From Tessaracoccus sp. SD287 (lineage in GTDB: Bacteria; Actinomycetota; Actinomycetes; Propionibacteriales; Propionibacteriaceae), in the NCBI RefSeq assembly GCF_017355265.1, contig NZ_JADIJQ010000014.1, positions 1 to 64,000 on the forward strand: a stretch of 64,000 nucleotides of DNA, read 5' to 3'. This document shows positions 36,600 to 45,794 of the stretch, one piece after another; within the stretch, counting starts at the first letter, position 1, and each line of letters opens with the position of its first letter. The position numbers and the translations under genes are program-made. Under the pieces are notes generated by a model. The model ran no database searches, was not told the origin of the DNA, and worked only from the letters and a program-made list of their open reading frames with translations.

Positions 36600-36924
36600 C
36601 ACCGTGGCGACGGGTCCGTCACCACGGCCCGGACGCGGGATCGAACTGGAACCCCTCGCCCCCGGGGCGTGGACCCTGATCGTGGGCGTCTGCATCGCGG
36701 TGCTGGCACCCCTGTTCGGCTTCCTGATCGGGACCACCTTCGGACCAGGGGACGGCGAGGCGGTGCTGACCCCGATCTACCTCGGCCTGTTCCTGGGCGT
36801 GGTGGTCGGGGGGCTCGGGGTGCTGGTGGCCCTGTGGGGCGGGTGGCGCATCTTCCATCGCCGCCGCGACGACCGGATCGAGCAGTGGGAGGCGGCCGGG
36901 GACCTCGACAGCCCCGGGACCTAG
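36580..36924 (+). CDS. Small two-helix membrane protein, end of the norZ unit
   Basis: 114 residues. Two membrane helices (about 29-50 and 64-88) between charged ends. No family recognised. The 20-bp overlap with the SPFH gene marks it as the fourth gene of the norZ operon. Confidence 0.65.
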   Translation: MTSHDTDTVATGPSPRPGRGIELEPLAPGAWTLIVGVCIAVLAPLFGFLIGTTFGPGDGEAVLTPIYLGLFLGVVVGGLGVLVALWGGWRIFHRRRDDRIEQWEAAGDLDSPGT

Positions 36925-36961
36925 ACAGCTCAGTCCGCCGGGTGAGGCCCGGGCGTCCGCG

Positions 36962-36991
36962 TCGACCCCCGTTGCCCCACGGGCATAAGGT
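36962..36991 (+). promoter_or_regulatory. uppP promoter (TCGACC - 18 bp - TAAGGT)
   Basis: TCGACC (36962-36967), 18 bp, TAAGGT (36986-36991). Leader of about 27 nt with AAGGA before ATG 37025. Confidence 0.4.
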
Positions 36992-37024
36992 GATCTGCGG
37001 CAACCTCCTCACCTAAGGACTCAC

Positions 37025-37858
37025 ATGGGCTGGACTGAAGCGATCATCCTCGGCATCCTGCAGGGACTCACCGAGTTCCTGCCGATCTCCTCGAGCGCAC
37101 ACCTGCTGATCGCCGGCCAACTCTTCTTCGACGGCGACGCCGGTTCGGCGTTCACCGCCGTCACCCAGCTGGGGACCGAGACAGCCGTGGTGCTCTACTT
37201 CGCCAAGGACATCGCCCGCATCATCCGCCAGTGGTGCCTGTCGCTGGTCGGCAAGGTCGACCGGTCCGACCCCGACGCCAGGATGGGCTGGCTGATCATT
37301 CTGGGTTCCATCCCGATCGGTGTGCTGGGCCTGCTGCTGCAGGACTACATCGACCACACCTTCCGCAACCTGTGGATCACCGTCGCCATGCTGGCCGGGG
37401 TGGGGCTGCTGATCGGACTGGCCGACAGGCTGGCCCGGAACGAGAAGTCCCTCGACCAGCTCACCGTCAAGGACGGCATCCTGTTCGGCCTGGCCCAGGC
37501 GGCTGCCCTGATTCCCGGCGTCTCCCGCAGCGGCGGCACCATCGCTGCCGGTCTGGCCATGGGCTACAAGCGTGAGGCTGCCGCCCGGTACGCCTTCCTG
37601 CTGGCCATTCCCGCGGTGTTCATGTCGGGCCTGTACAAGCTCAAGGATGTGCCCGGCGACCCGCGCCTGTCCTGGGGGCCGCTGATCGTGGCCACCCTGA
37701 TCGCCTTCGGCATTGGCCTGGCCGTCATTCATTGGCTGCTGAAGTACGTCAGCACCCATACGTTCAAGCCGTTCGTGGTCTACCGGCTGGTGCTGGCGGC
37801 CGTGCTGGCCGTCCTGCTGTTGACCGGCGCCCTGGACGCCGTGCCGCCGCTGAACTGA
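37025..37858 (+). CDS. uppP: Undecaprenyl-diphosphatase (BacA family)
   Basis: 277 residues, about eight membrane segments. It recycles undecaprenyl pyrophosphate, the lipid carrier of wall synthesis, and its excess gives bacitracin tolerance. Signature motifs: [14 protein letters not shown] near the N-terminus and [13 protein letters not shown] in the middle. Ribosome site AAGGA. Monocistronic. Confidence 0.95.
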   Translation: MGWTEAIILGILQGLTEFLPISSSAHLLIAGQLFFDGDAGSAFTAVTQLGTETAVVLYFAKDIARIIRQWCLSLVGKVDRSDPDARMGWLIILGSIPIGVLGLLLQDYIDHTFRNLWITVAMLAGVGLLIGLADRLARNEKSLDQLTVKDGILFGLAQAAALIPGVSRSGGTIAAGLAMGYKREAAARYAFLLAIPAVFMSGLYKLKDVPGDPRLSWGPLIVATLIAFGIGLAVIHWLLKYVSTHTFKPFVVYRLVLAAVLAVLLLTGALDAVPPLN

Positions 37859-37891
37859 GGCGCCCCCGCCCCTTGACGTGACGGTCTGGAT

Positions 37892-37922
37892 TGGCCGACC
37901 ATACTGTGATGGCCGACCATAC
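37892..37922 (+). repeat. Tandem 18-bp duplication over the regulator start
   Basis: TGGCCGACCATAC occurs at 37892-37904 and again at 37910-37922, 18 bp apart, so the codons for M-A-D-H-T are doubled. It may also be a two-site operator for the regulator itself. Confidence 0.5.
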
Positions 37923-38490
37923 GAAATCACCGGACTATGACATGCCGGAGTCGCTGGAGCTCAGCACCCCCGAGCAGTACCGGGCGCTGTTCGAGCAGAC
38001 CCGCACCGACATCGTGACCCTGCTGCTGGAGCGCGCCGCCACCACCTCGGAGCTCGCCCAGGCGCTGGGCAAGCCGAAGGGCACGATCGGGCACCACCTC
38101 AAGGTGCTCGCCGAGGCAGGCCTGGTGCACGTGGTGCGCACCGAACGCGTCCGGGCGCTGGAGGCGAAGTACTACGGACGCACCGCCCGCACCTTCTACT
38201 ACCACCGCGTCGAGGATGCCCGTGGCGCCGAGCAGCGGATGCTCAGCCGCGCCTTGAACGAGGTCGCGTCCGTCCCCCCCGACGGCGACCATGTGCTGGG
38301 CGCCGGGCACCGGTATGCCCGCATCCCGGCCGAACGCGCCGAGCAGTGGCACCGGCGGATGGCCGACCTGCTGATCGAGTTCGGTGTCGAACCACGGGCC
38401 GGTGAAACCACCTACGGCCTGGTCTTCGCCATCTACCCCACCGACCGTCCCGCCATGGGCGGCGATCCGGACGAACCGGGGCCGCAATGA
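37909..38490 (+). CDS. ArsR-type winged-helix transcription regulator
   Basis: 193 residues from ATG 37909. TTG 37891 or GTG 37906 would add a few residues from a duplicated segment. Winged helix at about 25-95: TRTDIVTLLLERAATTSELAQALG and PKGTIGHHLKVLAEAGLV (recognition helix). No metal-site Cys is seen, so the signal is unlikely to be a soft metal. It overlaps the MFS gene by 4 bp and probably controls it. TTGACG (37873-37878) is a possible -35 box. Confidence 0.85.
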   Translation: MADHTKSPDYDMPESLELSTPEQYRALFEQTRTDIVTLLLERAATTSELAQALGKPKGTIGHHLKVLAEAGLVHVVRTERVRALEAKYYGRTARTFYYHRVEDARGAEQRMLSRALNEVASVPPDGDHVLGAGHRYARIPAERAEQWHRRMADLLIEFGVEPRAGETTYGLVFAIYPTDRPAMGGDPDEPGPQ

Positions 38491-39818
38491 CCCGGGCCGC
38501 CACGCACCGGACCCGTCCGGGGATGGGTGCCAACTACTGGCGGCTGTTCTCCTCCTCGACCCTGGCCAACCTCGGCGACGGGCTGATGGTGGTCGCCGTG
38601 ATCTGGCTCGCGTCCTCGCTGACCCGTGACCCGACCACGATCGCGCTGATCGGTCTGGCCTCCCGGCTGCCGTGGCTGGTCTTCTCGCTGCCGGCCGGGG
38701 TGCTGGCCGACCGCTACGACCGTCGACTGCTGGTCGGGGCCATGGACGTGCTGCGCTGCCTGCTGATCGCCGGCTTCACGGTGTTGCTGTGGGCCAACCA
38801 GGACGTCCTTCCCACCCCGGAGCAACTCGCGGCCGGTGCGCCACCGCCCGCCGCGGCCACACCCTTGTTGTGGGCCCTGGCCGGTCTGGTACTGCTGCTG
38901 GGCTTCGCTGAGGTGGTCCGCGACAACACCGCCCAGACCCTGATGCCCGCCGTCGTCGACAAGGCGCTGCTGGAACGCGCCAACAGCCGCATGTGGGGGG
39001 CCGAGATGACGATGAACCAGTTCATCGGTCCGCCTCTGTCGGGGGTGCTGGTCGCTGTCGCCGTGGCCATTCCGTTCGGCATCAATGCCGCACTGCTGGG
39101 GTTCTGCGCGGTGATGGTGTTCTCGCTGCGGGGCAGTTTCAGCTCCCACAATGGTGCCGACAAGCGCATCAACTGGCGCCACGAGATCGGCGAGGGCCTG
39201 GCCTGGTTGTGGCGGCATCCGCTGCTGCGCGCCCTGGCGATCTCGCTGGGCATGATGAACATGGCCAGTTCGCTGTCGGGGGTCGTCTTCATCCTCTTCG
39301 CCCAGGAGGTGCTGGGGCTGTTCGAGGGCTGGAAGTACGGCCTGCTGATCAGCGGTGCCGCCGTCGGCTCGGTGCTGGCCACGCTGTTCGCCGACCGCAT
39401 CGCCGCCCGTGTCGGTGGCGCTCGCGCCCTGGTCGCCACGATCATCGTCATGGGGGTCACCCTGGCGGTGACTGGACTGGTCTCCCACGCGGCACTGGTG
39501 TGGCTGGCGCAGGTGCTGTCGGGGATGGCGGTGCTGGTGTGGAATGTGATCACCGTGTCGCTGCGGCAGCGGATCATCCCCAACCACCTGCTGGGCCGGG
39601 TGAACTCGGCCTTCCGCTTCTTCGGCTGGGGCACCATCTCGATCGGACTGCTGCTGGGCGGCCTGCTGGTCAGCGCACTGGAACCGGGCCTGGGCCGTGA
39701 ATGGGCACTGCGCTCCTCGTTCCTGGTGGCCGGTGCCCTCTACGGGCTGGTGCTGTTCTATGCCAGGCCGCGGCTGACCCAGTCACGCCTCACCGCGGCG
39801 GCCGCCGACGCCGAGTGA
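38487..39818 (+). CDS. MFS transporter (MFS_3-type exporter)
   Basis: 443 residues with 12 membrane segments. Motif-A-like PAGVLADRYDRR lies between helices 2 and 3. Small-molecule efflux is the likely role. The substrate is unknown. It is co-transcribed with the ArsR-type regulator at 37909 (ATGA overlap), a usual layout for an inducible exporter. Confidence 0.87.
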   Translation: MTRAATHRTRPGMGANYWRLFSSSTLANLGDGLMVVAVIWLASSLTRDPTTIALIGLASRLPWLVFSLPAGVLADRYDRRLLVGAMDVLRCLLIAGFTVLLWANQDVLPTPEQLAAGAPPPAAATPLLWALAGLVLLLGFAEVVRDNTAQTLMPAVVDKALLERANSRMWGAEMTMNQFIGPPLSGVLVAVAVAIPFGINAALLGFCAVMVFSLRGSFSSHNGADKRINWRHEIGEGLAWLWRHPLLRALAISLGMMNMASSLSGVVFILFAQEVLGLFEGWKYGLLISGAAVGSVLATLFADRIAARVGGARALVATIIVMGVTLAVTGLVSHAALVWLAQVLSGMAVLVWNVITVSLRQRIIPNHLLGRVNSAFRFFGWGTISIGLLLGGLLVSALEPGLGREWALRSSFLVAGALYGLVLFYARPRLTQSRLTAAAADAE

Positions 39819-39892
39819 CCAAGCAACTGAGTGACCAGGCGTCTCGGCACCCCCTAGGCTGGTGGCCCCAACCCCTTCCGTGGAGGTCACCG

Positions 39893-40312
39893 ATGCCCAC
39901 CCGCGCCCCCGGCACTCCCCTGCCGACCAACTCCCAGGCCCTGGTGTCCGCGGCCAACGAGCGCGTCCAGACCATGGACCAGGACAGCGCCCGGGCGCTG
40001 CTGGACGACCCCGGCTGGCTCTTCGTCGACATCCGCGACCCGCGCGAACTGGCCAAGCTGGGCACCATCCCGGGAGCGTTCCGGGCGCCGCGGGGCATGC
40101 TCGAGTTCTGGGTCGACCCCGAGAGCCCCTACTACAAGCCGGCACTGGACGACGGCCGGCGACTGCTGCTGTTCTGCGGCTCCGGCTGGCGTTCGGCGCT
40201 GTCGGCGGCCGCCCTGCAGCAGATGGGACGCGACGACGTCGCCCACCTCGAGGGGGGTTTCAGCGCCTGGAGCGCCGGCGGCGCCCCGGTGGAGCAGGTC
40301 GACACCCGCTGA
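39893..40312 (+). CDS. Rhodanese-domain protein
   Basis: 139 residues, one rhodanese domain. Active Cys in LLLFCGSGWRSALSA (six-residue loop CGSGWR) with FVDIRDPRE at the start. It transfers sulfane sulfur. The true acceptor is not known. ATG 39893 has GGAGGT upstream. A -10-like TAGGCT lies at 39855-39860. Confidence 0.85.
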   Translation: MPTRAPGTPLPTNSQALVSAANERVQTMDQDSARALLDDPGWLFVDIRDPRELAKLGTIPGAFRAPRGMLEFWVDPESPYYKPALDDGRRLLLFCGSGWRSALSAAALQQMGRDDVAHLEGGFSAWSAGGAPVEQVDTR

Positions 40313-40399
40313 GGATCAGCACCGTGGTCGAATTCGTCCACCCGGCCGCAGCGTACGGTGGTAGCACCAACCCCCAGCGTGCCAGGAGTGCGAAGAGCG

Positions 40400-43351
40400 T
40401 TGAACGCCACCGGAAATGAACCCGACGCCGTCGACAGCCGCCACGACACCTCCCCGGACGCCCCGGGCACGGACGCCCCGGGCACGGGCGCCCCGGGCAC
40501 GGACTGGACCCAACACGATGCCTCGCAGGTCCTCCACCGCTTCCGGACCGACCCCGAGGTGGGTCTGACCAGCGCGGAGGTGACCACCCGACGCCAGCGC
40601 CATGGCAGCAACGAACTCGTCAGCGCCGGCCCGGAGCCGGGCTGGAAGAAGTTGCTGCGACAGTTCGCCGACCCGCTGATCTACCTGCTGCTCGCCGCCA
40701 TCGTCATCTCGGTGGTGGCGTGGCTGGCCGAGGGCAGCCATGGTGTCCCGGTCGACGCCATCGTCATCCTGGCCATCGTGGTGGCCAACGCGATCCTCGG
40801 CTACGTGCAGGAGTCCAGGGCCGCCGACGCGGTCGCCGCACTGCAGAAGATGGCCTCGGTCACCGCGACCGTCGTCCGTGACGGGCAGACGCAGCGGGTG
40901 CCGGCCGCCGACCTGGTGCCCGGTGACGTCCTGCTGCTCAGCGAGGGCGACTCCGTCGGCGCCGACGGGCGGCTGTTGACCTCTTCGTCCCTGCAGATCG
41001 CCGAGGCGGCGCTGACCGGGGAGTCGTCCGCGGTCACCAAGTCGCCGACCACCCTCGCCGAGAGGGTGCCGCTGGGCGACCGCAGGAACATGGTGTTCAA
41101 GGGCACCGCCGTCACCCAGGGGGTCGGCCGGGTGGTCGTCACCGGCACCGGCATGGACACCGAGATGGGCCACATCGCCACACTGCTGGCCGACACCGAG
41201 CAGGAGCCCACCCCGCTCAGCAAGGAAATCGACGCCATCGGCAAGACCCTGGGCATCGCCGTGGTCGTGATCGCGCTGGTCGTCATGGTCGCCATCGCGC
41301 TGACCAGCGGCATCAGCTCGGTGCAGGGCGCCGTCGACGTGTTGCTGGTTGGCGTCTCACTGGCCGTGGCGGCTGTCCCCGAAGGGCTGCCAGCCATCCT
41401 GTCGGTGGTCCTGTCGATCGGGGTGCAGGCCATGAGCAAGCGCAATGCGATCGTCAAGAACCTCAGTTCGGTCGAGACCCTGGGCTCGGCGTCGGTGATC
41501 GCCTCGGACAAGACCGGCACCCTGACCCGCAATGAGATGACCATGGTCAAGGTGCGTTCCCGCTCGGGCGAGTCGCGGGTCACCGGTGTCGGCTACGCCC
41601 CGGACGGTGCCGTCATCCTGGACGACACCCCGCTGCTGGACACCGACCCCGAACTTGACCTGCGCGAAGAGGACATCGTGGTGCTCTCGGGCGGCACGCT
41701 CGCCTCTGATGCCGAGATCCGCCAGGACGAGGAGGGAAACTGGCAGGTCATCGGTGACCCCACCGAGGCCGCATTCGTGGTCGCCGAACAGAAGGCCGGC
41801 CTCGCCGAACGACGCCGCGAGCGCTTCCACCGCATTGGCGAGGTGCCGTTCACCAGCGAACGCAAGATGATGTCGGTGGTCGTCGCCGACCACGAGCATC
41901 CCACCGCCTCACGGCCCGACGGACACCCGGTGCTGGTCGCCAAGGGCGCCCCCGACGTGCTGCTCGGCAAGTGCACCCGCTACCGCGAGGGTCTCGAGGT
42001 GCACCCGCTGACCGCCGAGAATGTCCAGGCCGTGCACGACGACGTCTCGTCCATGTCGTCCCAGGCCCTGCGCACTTTGGCGGTGGCCTACCGTGACCTC
42101 AGCGCCGGTGAGTTCGAGCAGTACCTGCGCCCCGACGGCACCTTTGACTCCGAGGCGGGCCTCGAACTCGAGCGCGACCTGATCTTCGTCGGCACCGTCG
42201 GCATCATCGACCCGCCCCGCACCGAGGCCGCCGACGCCATCGCCGAGGCGCATCGGGCCGGCATCCGGGTGATCATGATCACCGGTGACCACCCCGACAC
42301 CGCCCTGCGCATCGCCCAGGACCTTGGCCTGGCCGCCGACGGGGACCGCAGCCTCTCCGGTGCCCAACTCGACGAACTCAGCGCCGAGCAGTTGCGTGAG
42401 GACGTCAAAGAGGTCTCCGTCTACGCCCGGGTGGCCCCCGAGCACAAGCTGCGGATCATCCAGGCCTTCCAGGACAACGGCCAGATCATCTCGATGACCG
42501 GTGACGGCGTCAACGACGCCCCGGCCCTGAAGAAGGCCGACATCGGTGTGGCGATGGGCATCACCGGCACCGAGGTCTCCAAGGAGGCCGCGTCGATGAT
42601 CCTGACCGACGACAATTTCGGCACCATCGTGGCGGCCGTACGCCAGGGCCGGGTGATCTTCGGCAACATCCGCAAGTTCCTGCGCTACCTGCTCTCGTCG
42701 AACATGGGCGAGGTCTTCACGATGTTCTTCGGGGTCGTCTTCGCCGGGGCCCTGGGCCTGACCGGGCACGGCGAGGCGATGGTGGTGCCGTTGCTGGCCA
42801 CCCAGATCCTGTGGATCAACCTGATCACCGACTCCGCCCCCGCGCTGGCCATGGGCGTCGACCCCGAGACCGACGACGTGATGGCCGACAAGCCGCGCAA
42901 GGCCACCGAACGAGTGGTCAACGCCCAGATGTGGTCGGGCATCGTCCAGATCGGTCTGGTGATGGCCATCGTCACGCTGGCGGCCCTCGAGCTGTACCTG
43001 CCGCGCGGGTTGCTCGCCGGCTCAGAGTCGGTGGAAACGGCCCGCACCGCAGCCTTCACCACCCTGGTCTTCGCCCAAATGTTCAACGCGTTGAATTCGC
43101 GTTCGGAACACACCTCGGCCTTCCACAAGATGTTCACCAACACGTGGCTGTGGTTGGCGATCGCCTTCGGCGCCCTCACCCAGGTGCTGGTCGTCCACGT
43201 GCCCTTCCTGCAGGATGCCTTCGACACCACCGCCCTCACCGTCGGGCAGTGGCTGACCTGCCTGGGGCTCGCCTCGGTGGTGCTGTGGTACGACGAGGTG
43301 CGCAAGCTGGCCATTCGCGCCCGGACGAAGCGCTCCCGGGAAAGGGCCTGA
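40400..43351 (+). CDS. P-type cation ATPase, Ca2+ (P2A)-like
   Basis: 983 residues from TTG 40400, which follows AGGAG (40384-40388). GTG 40379 or 40388 are alternatives. Features: N-terminal cation-ATPase domain, actuator LTGES, phosphorylation site DKTGTLT, hinge TGDGVNDAPALKKADIGVAMG, ten membrane helices. Helix 4 has AAVPEGLPAILS, the Ca2+-pump-type site. Likely exports Ca2+ or Mn2+. The frame is open up to 40358, but that codon lies inside the -10-like TACGGT (40354-40359). Confidence 0.9.
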   Translation: MNATGNEPDAVDSRHDTSPDAPGTDAPGTGAPGTDWTQHDASQVLHRFRTDPEVGLTSAEVTTRRQRHGSNELVSAGPEPGWKKLLRQFADPLIYLLLAAIVISVVAWLAEGSHGVPVDAIVILAIVVANAILGYVQESRAADAVAALQKMASVTATVVRDGQTQRVPAADLVPGDVLLLSEGDSVGADGRLLTSSSLQIAEAALTGESSAVTKSPTTLAERVPLGDRRNMVFKGTAVTQGVGRVVVTGTGMDTEMGHIATLLADTEQEPTPLSKEIDAIGKTLGIAVVVIALVVMVAIALTSGISSVQGAVDVLLVGVSLAVAAVPEGLPAILSVVLSIGVQAMSKRNAIVKNLSSVETLGSASVIASDKTGTLTRNEMTMVKVRSRSGESRVTGVGYAPDGAVILDDTPLLDTDPELDLREEDIVVLSGGTLASDAEIRQDEEGNWQVIGDPTEAAFVVAEQKAGLAERRRERFHRIGEVPFTSERKMMSVVVADHEHPTASRPDGHPVLVAKGAPDVLLGKCTRYREGLEVHPLTAENVQAVHDDVSSMSSQALRTLAVAYRDLSAGEFEQYLRPDGTFDSEAGLELERDLIFVGTVGIIDPPRTEAADAIAEAHRAGIRVIMITGDHPDTALRIAQDLGLAADGDRSLSGAQLDELSAEQLREDVKEVSVYARVAPEHKLRIIQAFQDNGQIISMTGDGVNDAPALKKADIGVAMGITGTEVSKEAASMILTDDNFGTIVAAVRQGRVIFGNIRKFLRYLLSSNMGEVFTMFFGVVFAGALGLTGHGEAMVVPLLATQILWINLITDSAPALAMGVDPETDDVMADKPRKATERVVNAQMWSGIVQIGLVMAIVTLAALELYLPRGLLAGSESVETARTAAFTTLVFAQMFNALNSRSEHTSAFHKMFTNTWLWLAIAFGALTQVLVVHVPFLQDAFDTTALTVGQWLTCLGLASVVLWYDEVRKLAIRARTKRSRERA
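40456..40500 (+). repeat. Three tandem 15-bp units in the ATPase N-terminus
   Basis: GGACGCCCCGGGCAC at 40456-40470 and 40471-40485, and a one-base variant at 40486-40500. They encode DAPGT/GAPGT repeats in a disordered leader and may vary in number. Confidence 0.7.
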
Positions 43352-43425
43352 CGGGGGCGGGGCTGGCCCGGTGGTCATCCGTTCGAATTATGTGGAGTTG
43401 GTCTCAGGAGGCCACGAACATTTGG

Positions 43426-43431
43426 CATGAT
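43426..43431 (+). promoter_or_regulatory. -10 box CATGAT, leaderless start
   Basis: CATGAT, 7 nt, GTG 43439, the same spacing as ctaE. Confidence 0.4.
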
Positions 43432-43438
43432 AGGGCGC

Positions 43439-43906
43439 GTGCAATATTACCTAGCCCGCAAGTCGCCCTGGAAGGCGATCGCGTGGGTGGCCGTGGGCGT
43501 GGCCTGCTGCATTTTCTTTGGCGGCGAGCTCTATTCCCTGCTGGCCGCCAACGGGATCGCCCGGTGGCTGGCTGCGGCGGCGTCCATCGTCGTGGGGCTT
43601 GGCGTGCTGGTACTGACCGCCTGGCTGGGCAGCGACATGGTGACCAAGCTGGAACTCGACAGTGAGCGCCTGCGGGTCAGCAAGCCATTTTCTCGTTCCC
43701 GCGTGCATTCGCTGCGCGACCACCGTTTCACGATCATTCATTCCGACGTCGAGAACCCCAATGAGGTGCTGTTGCACGCTGAGGGTCCCGGCGGACAGTC
43801 GCGCTACGTCCTGAAGTTCGGCCAGCCGACCAACGCAGAATTCGTCGATCGTCTCGTCGCCAGCCGCAGCGTCGTCGACGACCATTCGGGCCTGCGCCGC
43901 TCCTGA
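43439..43906 (+). CDS. Hypothetical membrane protein with PH-like cytoplasmic part
   Basis: 155 residues. Two membrane helices (about 11-31 and 38-57), then a 90-residue beta-rich domain (KLELDSERLRVSKPF and RFTIIHSDVENPNEV) that resembles bacterial PH-type domains. Family not certain. GTG 43439 is chosen over ATG 43427, which overlaps the -10 box. Intergenic 43907-44041 after it holds nothing I can support. Confidence 0.6.
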   Translation: MQYYLARKSPWKAIAWVAVGVACCIFFGGELYSLLAANGIARWLAAAASIVVGLGVLVLTAWLGSDMVTKLELDSERLRVSKPFSRSRVHSLRDHRFTIIHSDVENPNEVLLHAEGPGGQSRYVLKFGQPTNAEFVDRLVASRSVVDDHSGLRRS

Positions 43907-44041
43907 CCCTGGATTGAGGACGCACCGCTCCTAGGTGGCGCAATCGCCCGGCGCGGGGCGTCAAGAGTCGCCGTACTCGGGGGCGGCTATCGAGGGGGTC
44001 AACGTCTTCCCGGCCGAGGGGCGCTGGGACAGTGGGGTGGC

Positions 44042-44677
44042 ATGCATGAGCCCCTCACCGTCGCGCTCGCCGATGGCTACCCGCTGGTGTCGCACGGACT
44101 GCGCCGGATGCTGTCGCCCTACCGGTTCAGGGTACGCGTGGTGGAGTTGGCCACCGACTCGTCCGCAGCGCAGCCGGTTGACCTCGTTCTGTATGACCCC
44201 GTCGGTCCCGGGAGGGGCGCGGAGAGGGTCCGGGCCCTGGTGCGGCACCCGTCAGTGAAGTCCCTGGTGTTGTACACCTGGACCCCCGAGTCGCCGGTGG
44301 TGGCCGAGGGACTGCAGGCCGGCGCGGTGTGGATGCTGTCCAAGGCGCTGGGGGCAGCGGCGCTGGTGGAAACCCTGGAGAAAATCCATGCCGGTGAACG
44401 ACCGGCCGCGCGATCCAGCGCGGGGCTCATCGAGGGCGCGGATCCAGCAGCTGCGAATGTCGCCGGCTTCGGGCACCTGACCGGCCGCGAGGTGGACGTC
44501 CTGACGCTGATCACCCGAGGACTGACCAATACGGAGATCGCTGCCGAGCTGTACCTCACCCCCAACTCGGTGAAGTCCTACATCCGCAACGCCTACCGCA
44601 AGATCGGGGTGGCTCGTCGGTCCCAAGCCGTCGCCTGGGGCATCACCCACCGTTTGGGTGAGGACATCCGACCCTGA
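44042..44677 (+). CDS. LuxR/NarL-type response regulator, orphan
   Basis: 211 residues. Receiver domain (about 1-125) with candidate phospho-Asp in LVLYDPVGPGR and Lys in MLSKALGAA. A Gly/Asp pair replaces the usual Asp/Asp at the N-terminus (ALADGYPLV keeps one Asp). HTH domain at about 145-205: LTGREVDVLTLITRGLTNTEIA and TPNSVKSYIRNAYRKIGV. No sensor kinase is in the window. Convergent with the ATP-grasp gene, with a hairpin between them. Confidence 0.85.
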   Translation: MHEPLTVALADGYPLVSHGLRRMLSPYRFRVRVVELATDSSAAQPVDLVLYDPVGPGRGAERVRALVRHPSVKSLVLYTWTPESPVVAEGLQAGAVWMLSKALGAAALVETLEKIHAGERPAARSSAGLIEGADPAAANVAGFGHLTGREVDVLTLITRGLTNTEIAAELYLTPNSVKSYIRNAYRKIGVARRSQAVAWGITHRLGEDIRP

Positions 44678-44722
44678 TCCTGGTCGCCACCATGATCATT
44701 ACCTCGACGACGGCGAGGTCGC

Positions 44723-44744
44723 CAGGGTCGCGGCGACGACCCTG
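44723..44744. terminator. Hairpin between convergent LuxR and ATP-grasp genes
   Basis: CAGGGTCG (44723-44730), 6-nt loop, CGACCCTG (44737-44744), in the 73-bp gap. Confidence 0.5.
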
Positions 44745-44750
44745 ACGGGC

Positions 44751-45794
44751 TCAGAGCGTCGCCAGATTGCGGTTGGTCAGTCCGCCGCCGTAATGCCTGC
44801 GCACGCCGACCTTGCGCTCCAGATCGTGGATGACGGCCTCGGCAAAATTCTCCCCGTACAGTTTCTGTGAGATCCCCAGGCCGCCCGGTGAAAAGACATT
44901 CACCTCCATCAACTTGTCGCCCACGATGTCCAGTCCCACCAGGAACATGCCGTCGGCCACCAGTTTCGGTCGCACGATTTCGGCGATCTCCAGCATCTTG
45001 TCGGTGACCTGCTCGGGCACGACCTGACCACCGGCCGACACGTTGGAGCGCATGTCCTGGGAGTCATTGCGACGACGGAACGCGGCATATTTTCCGTTGA
45101 CCTGGAGCGGCACACCGTTCATCAGCCACAGCCGCACGTCACCGTGGGCAGCCTCGGGCAGGTACTCCTGGGCCACGACGTAGCCATCGCGGGCGATGGC
45201 CTCGATGATCTGGTTCAAGTTGGGTGATTCCTCGGAATTGACCAGGAACACGCCTGACCCGCCCGAGCCCTGCAGCGGCTTGAGCACCGCCTTGCCACCC
45301 AGTTCGCCGACAAAGGCCTGGAGGCGGTCGAGGTCGCGAGAGATCAGGGTCTGCGGCCGCACTGCCTCGGGGAAGTGCTGGAAGTAGGCCTTGGAAAGGG
45401 CGTGGGCCAGGCTGCTCGGGTCATTGACGACCAGCACGCCCGCCTTGGCCATCAGGTGTCCGAAGGCGACGCCGGCATTGTTGGCCCACGGCTGGTCGGC
45501 GGCGTCCACCGCCGGGTCGCTGCGCAGCATGACGACGTCGAACTCGCCAATGTCGATGACCTTGTCGCGTTCGGGCACCTGGACGTCCTTGAGGAAGCGT
45601 TCCAACGAGCGGTAGCTCTTCTCACCGGCGGTGCGCCCGTGGGCCGCCAGGCGTCCGTCGGCCTCGTAGATGAAGTCACCGATGCCAATCAGGTAGGCTT
45701 GGTGGCCCATGGTGTGCGCCTGCATCGCGAGGCGGGTAGTGCTGTAGCCGGCCTGCTCGGTGGCCACGTCGTTGACGACGAATCCGATCTTCAT
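44751..45794 (-). CDS. ATP-grasp ligase, glutathione-synthetase-like
   Basis: 347 residues. GshB/RimK-type ATP-grasp: ATP loop KAVLKPLQGSGGSGVFLV and metal/ATP site VGLDIVGDKLMEVNVFSPGGLG. Such enzymes join a carboxylate to an amine with ATP through an acyl-phosphate. Actinomycetes generally use mycothiol, no gshA is nearby, and the partner is a peptidase fusion, so glutathione is an unlikely product. I infer a peptide or amino-acid ligase. ATG 45794 gives a TGATG junction with the upstream fusion gene, and GGAAGG precedes it. Confidence 0.82.
   Translation of the reverse strand: MKIGFVVNDVATEQAGYSTTRLAMQAHTMGHQAYLIGIGDFIYEADGRLAAHGRTAGEKSYRSLERFLKDVQVPERDKVIDIGEFDVVMLRSDPAVDAADQPWANNAGVAFGHLMAKAGVLVVNDPSSLAHALSKAYFQHFPEAVRPQTLISRDLDRLQAFVGELGGKAVLKPLQGSGGSGVFLVNSEESPNLNQIIEAIARDGYVVAQEYLPEAAHGDVRLWLMNGVPLQVNGKYAAFRRRNDSQDMRSNVSAGGQVVPEQVTDKMLEIAEIVRPKLVADGMFLVGLDIVGDKLMEVNVFSPGGLGISQKLYGENFAEAVIHDLERKVGVRRHYGGGLTNRNLATL

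Noticed and set aside
44751-45794. True glutathione synthetase
   Set aside because: No gshA nearby, a lineage that normally uses mycothiol, and coupling to a peptidase fusion make glutathione an unlikely product. Kept as ATP-grasp ligase of unknown substrate.
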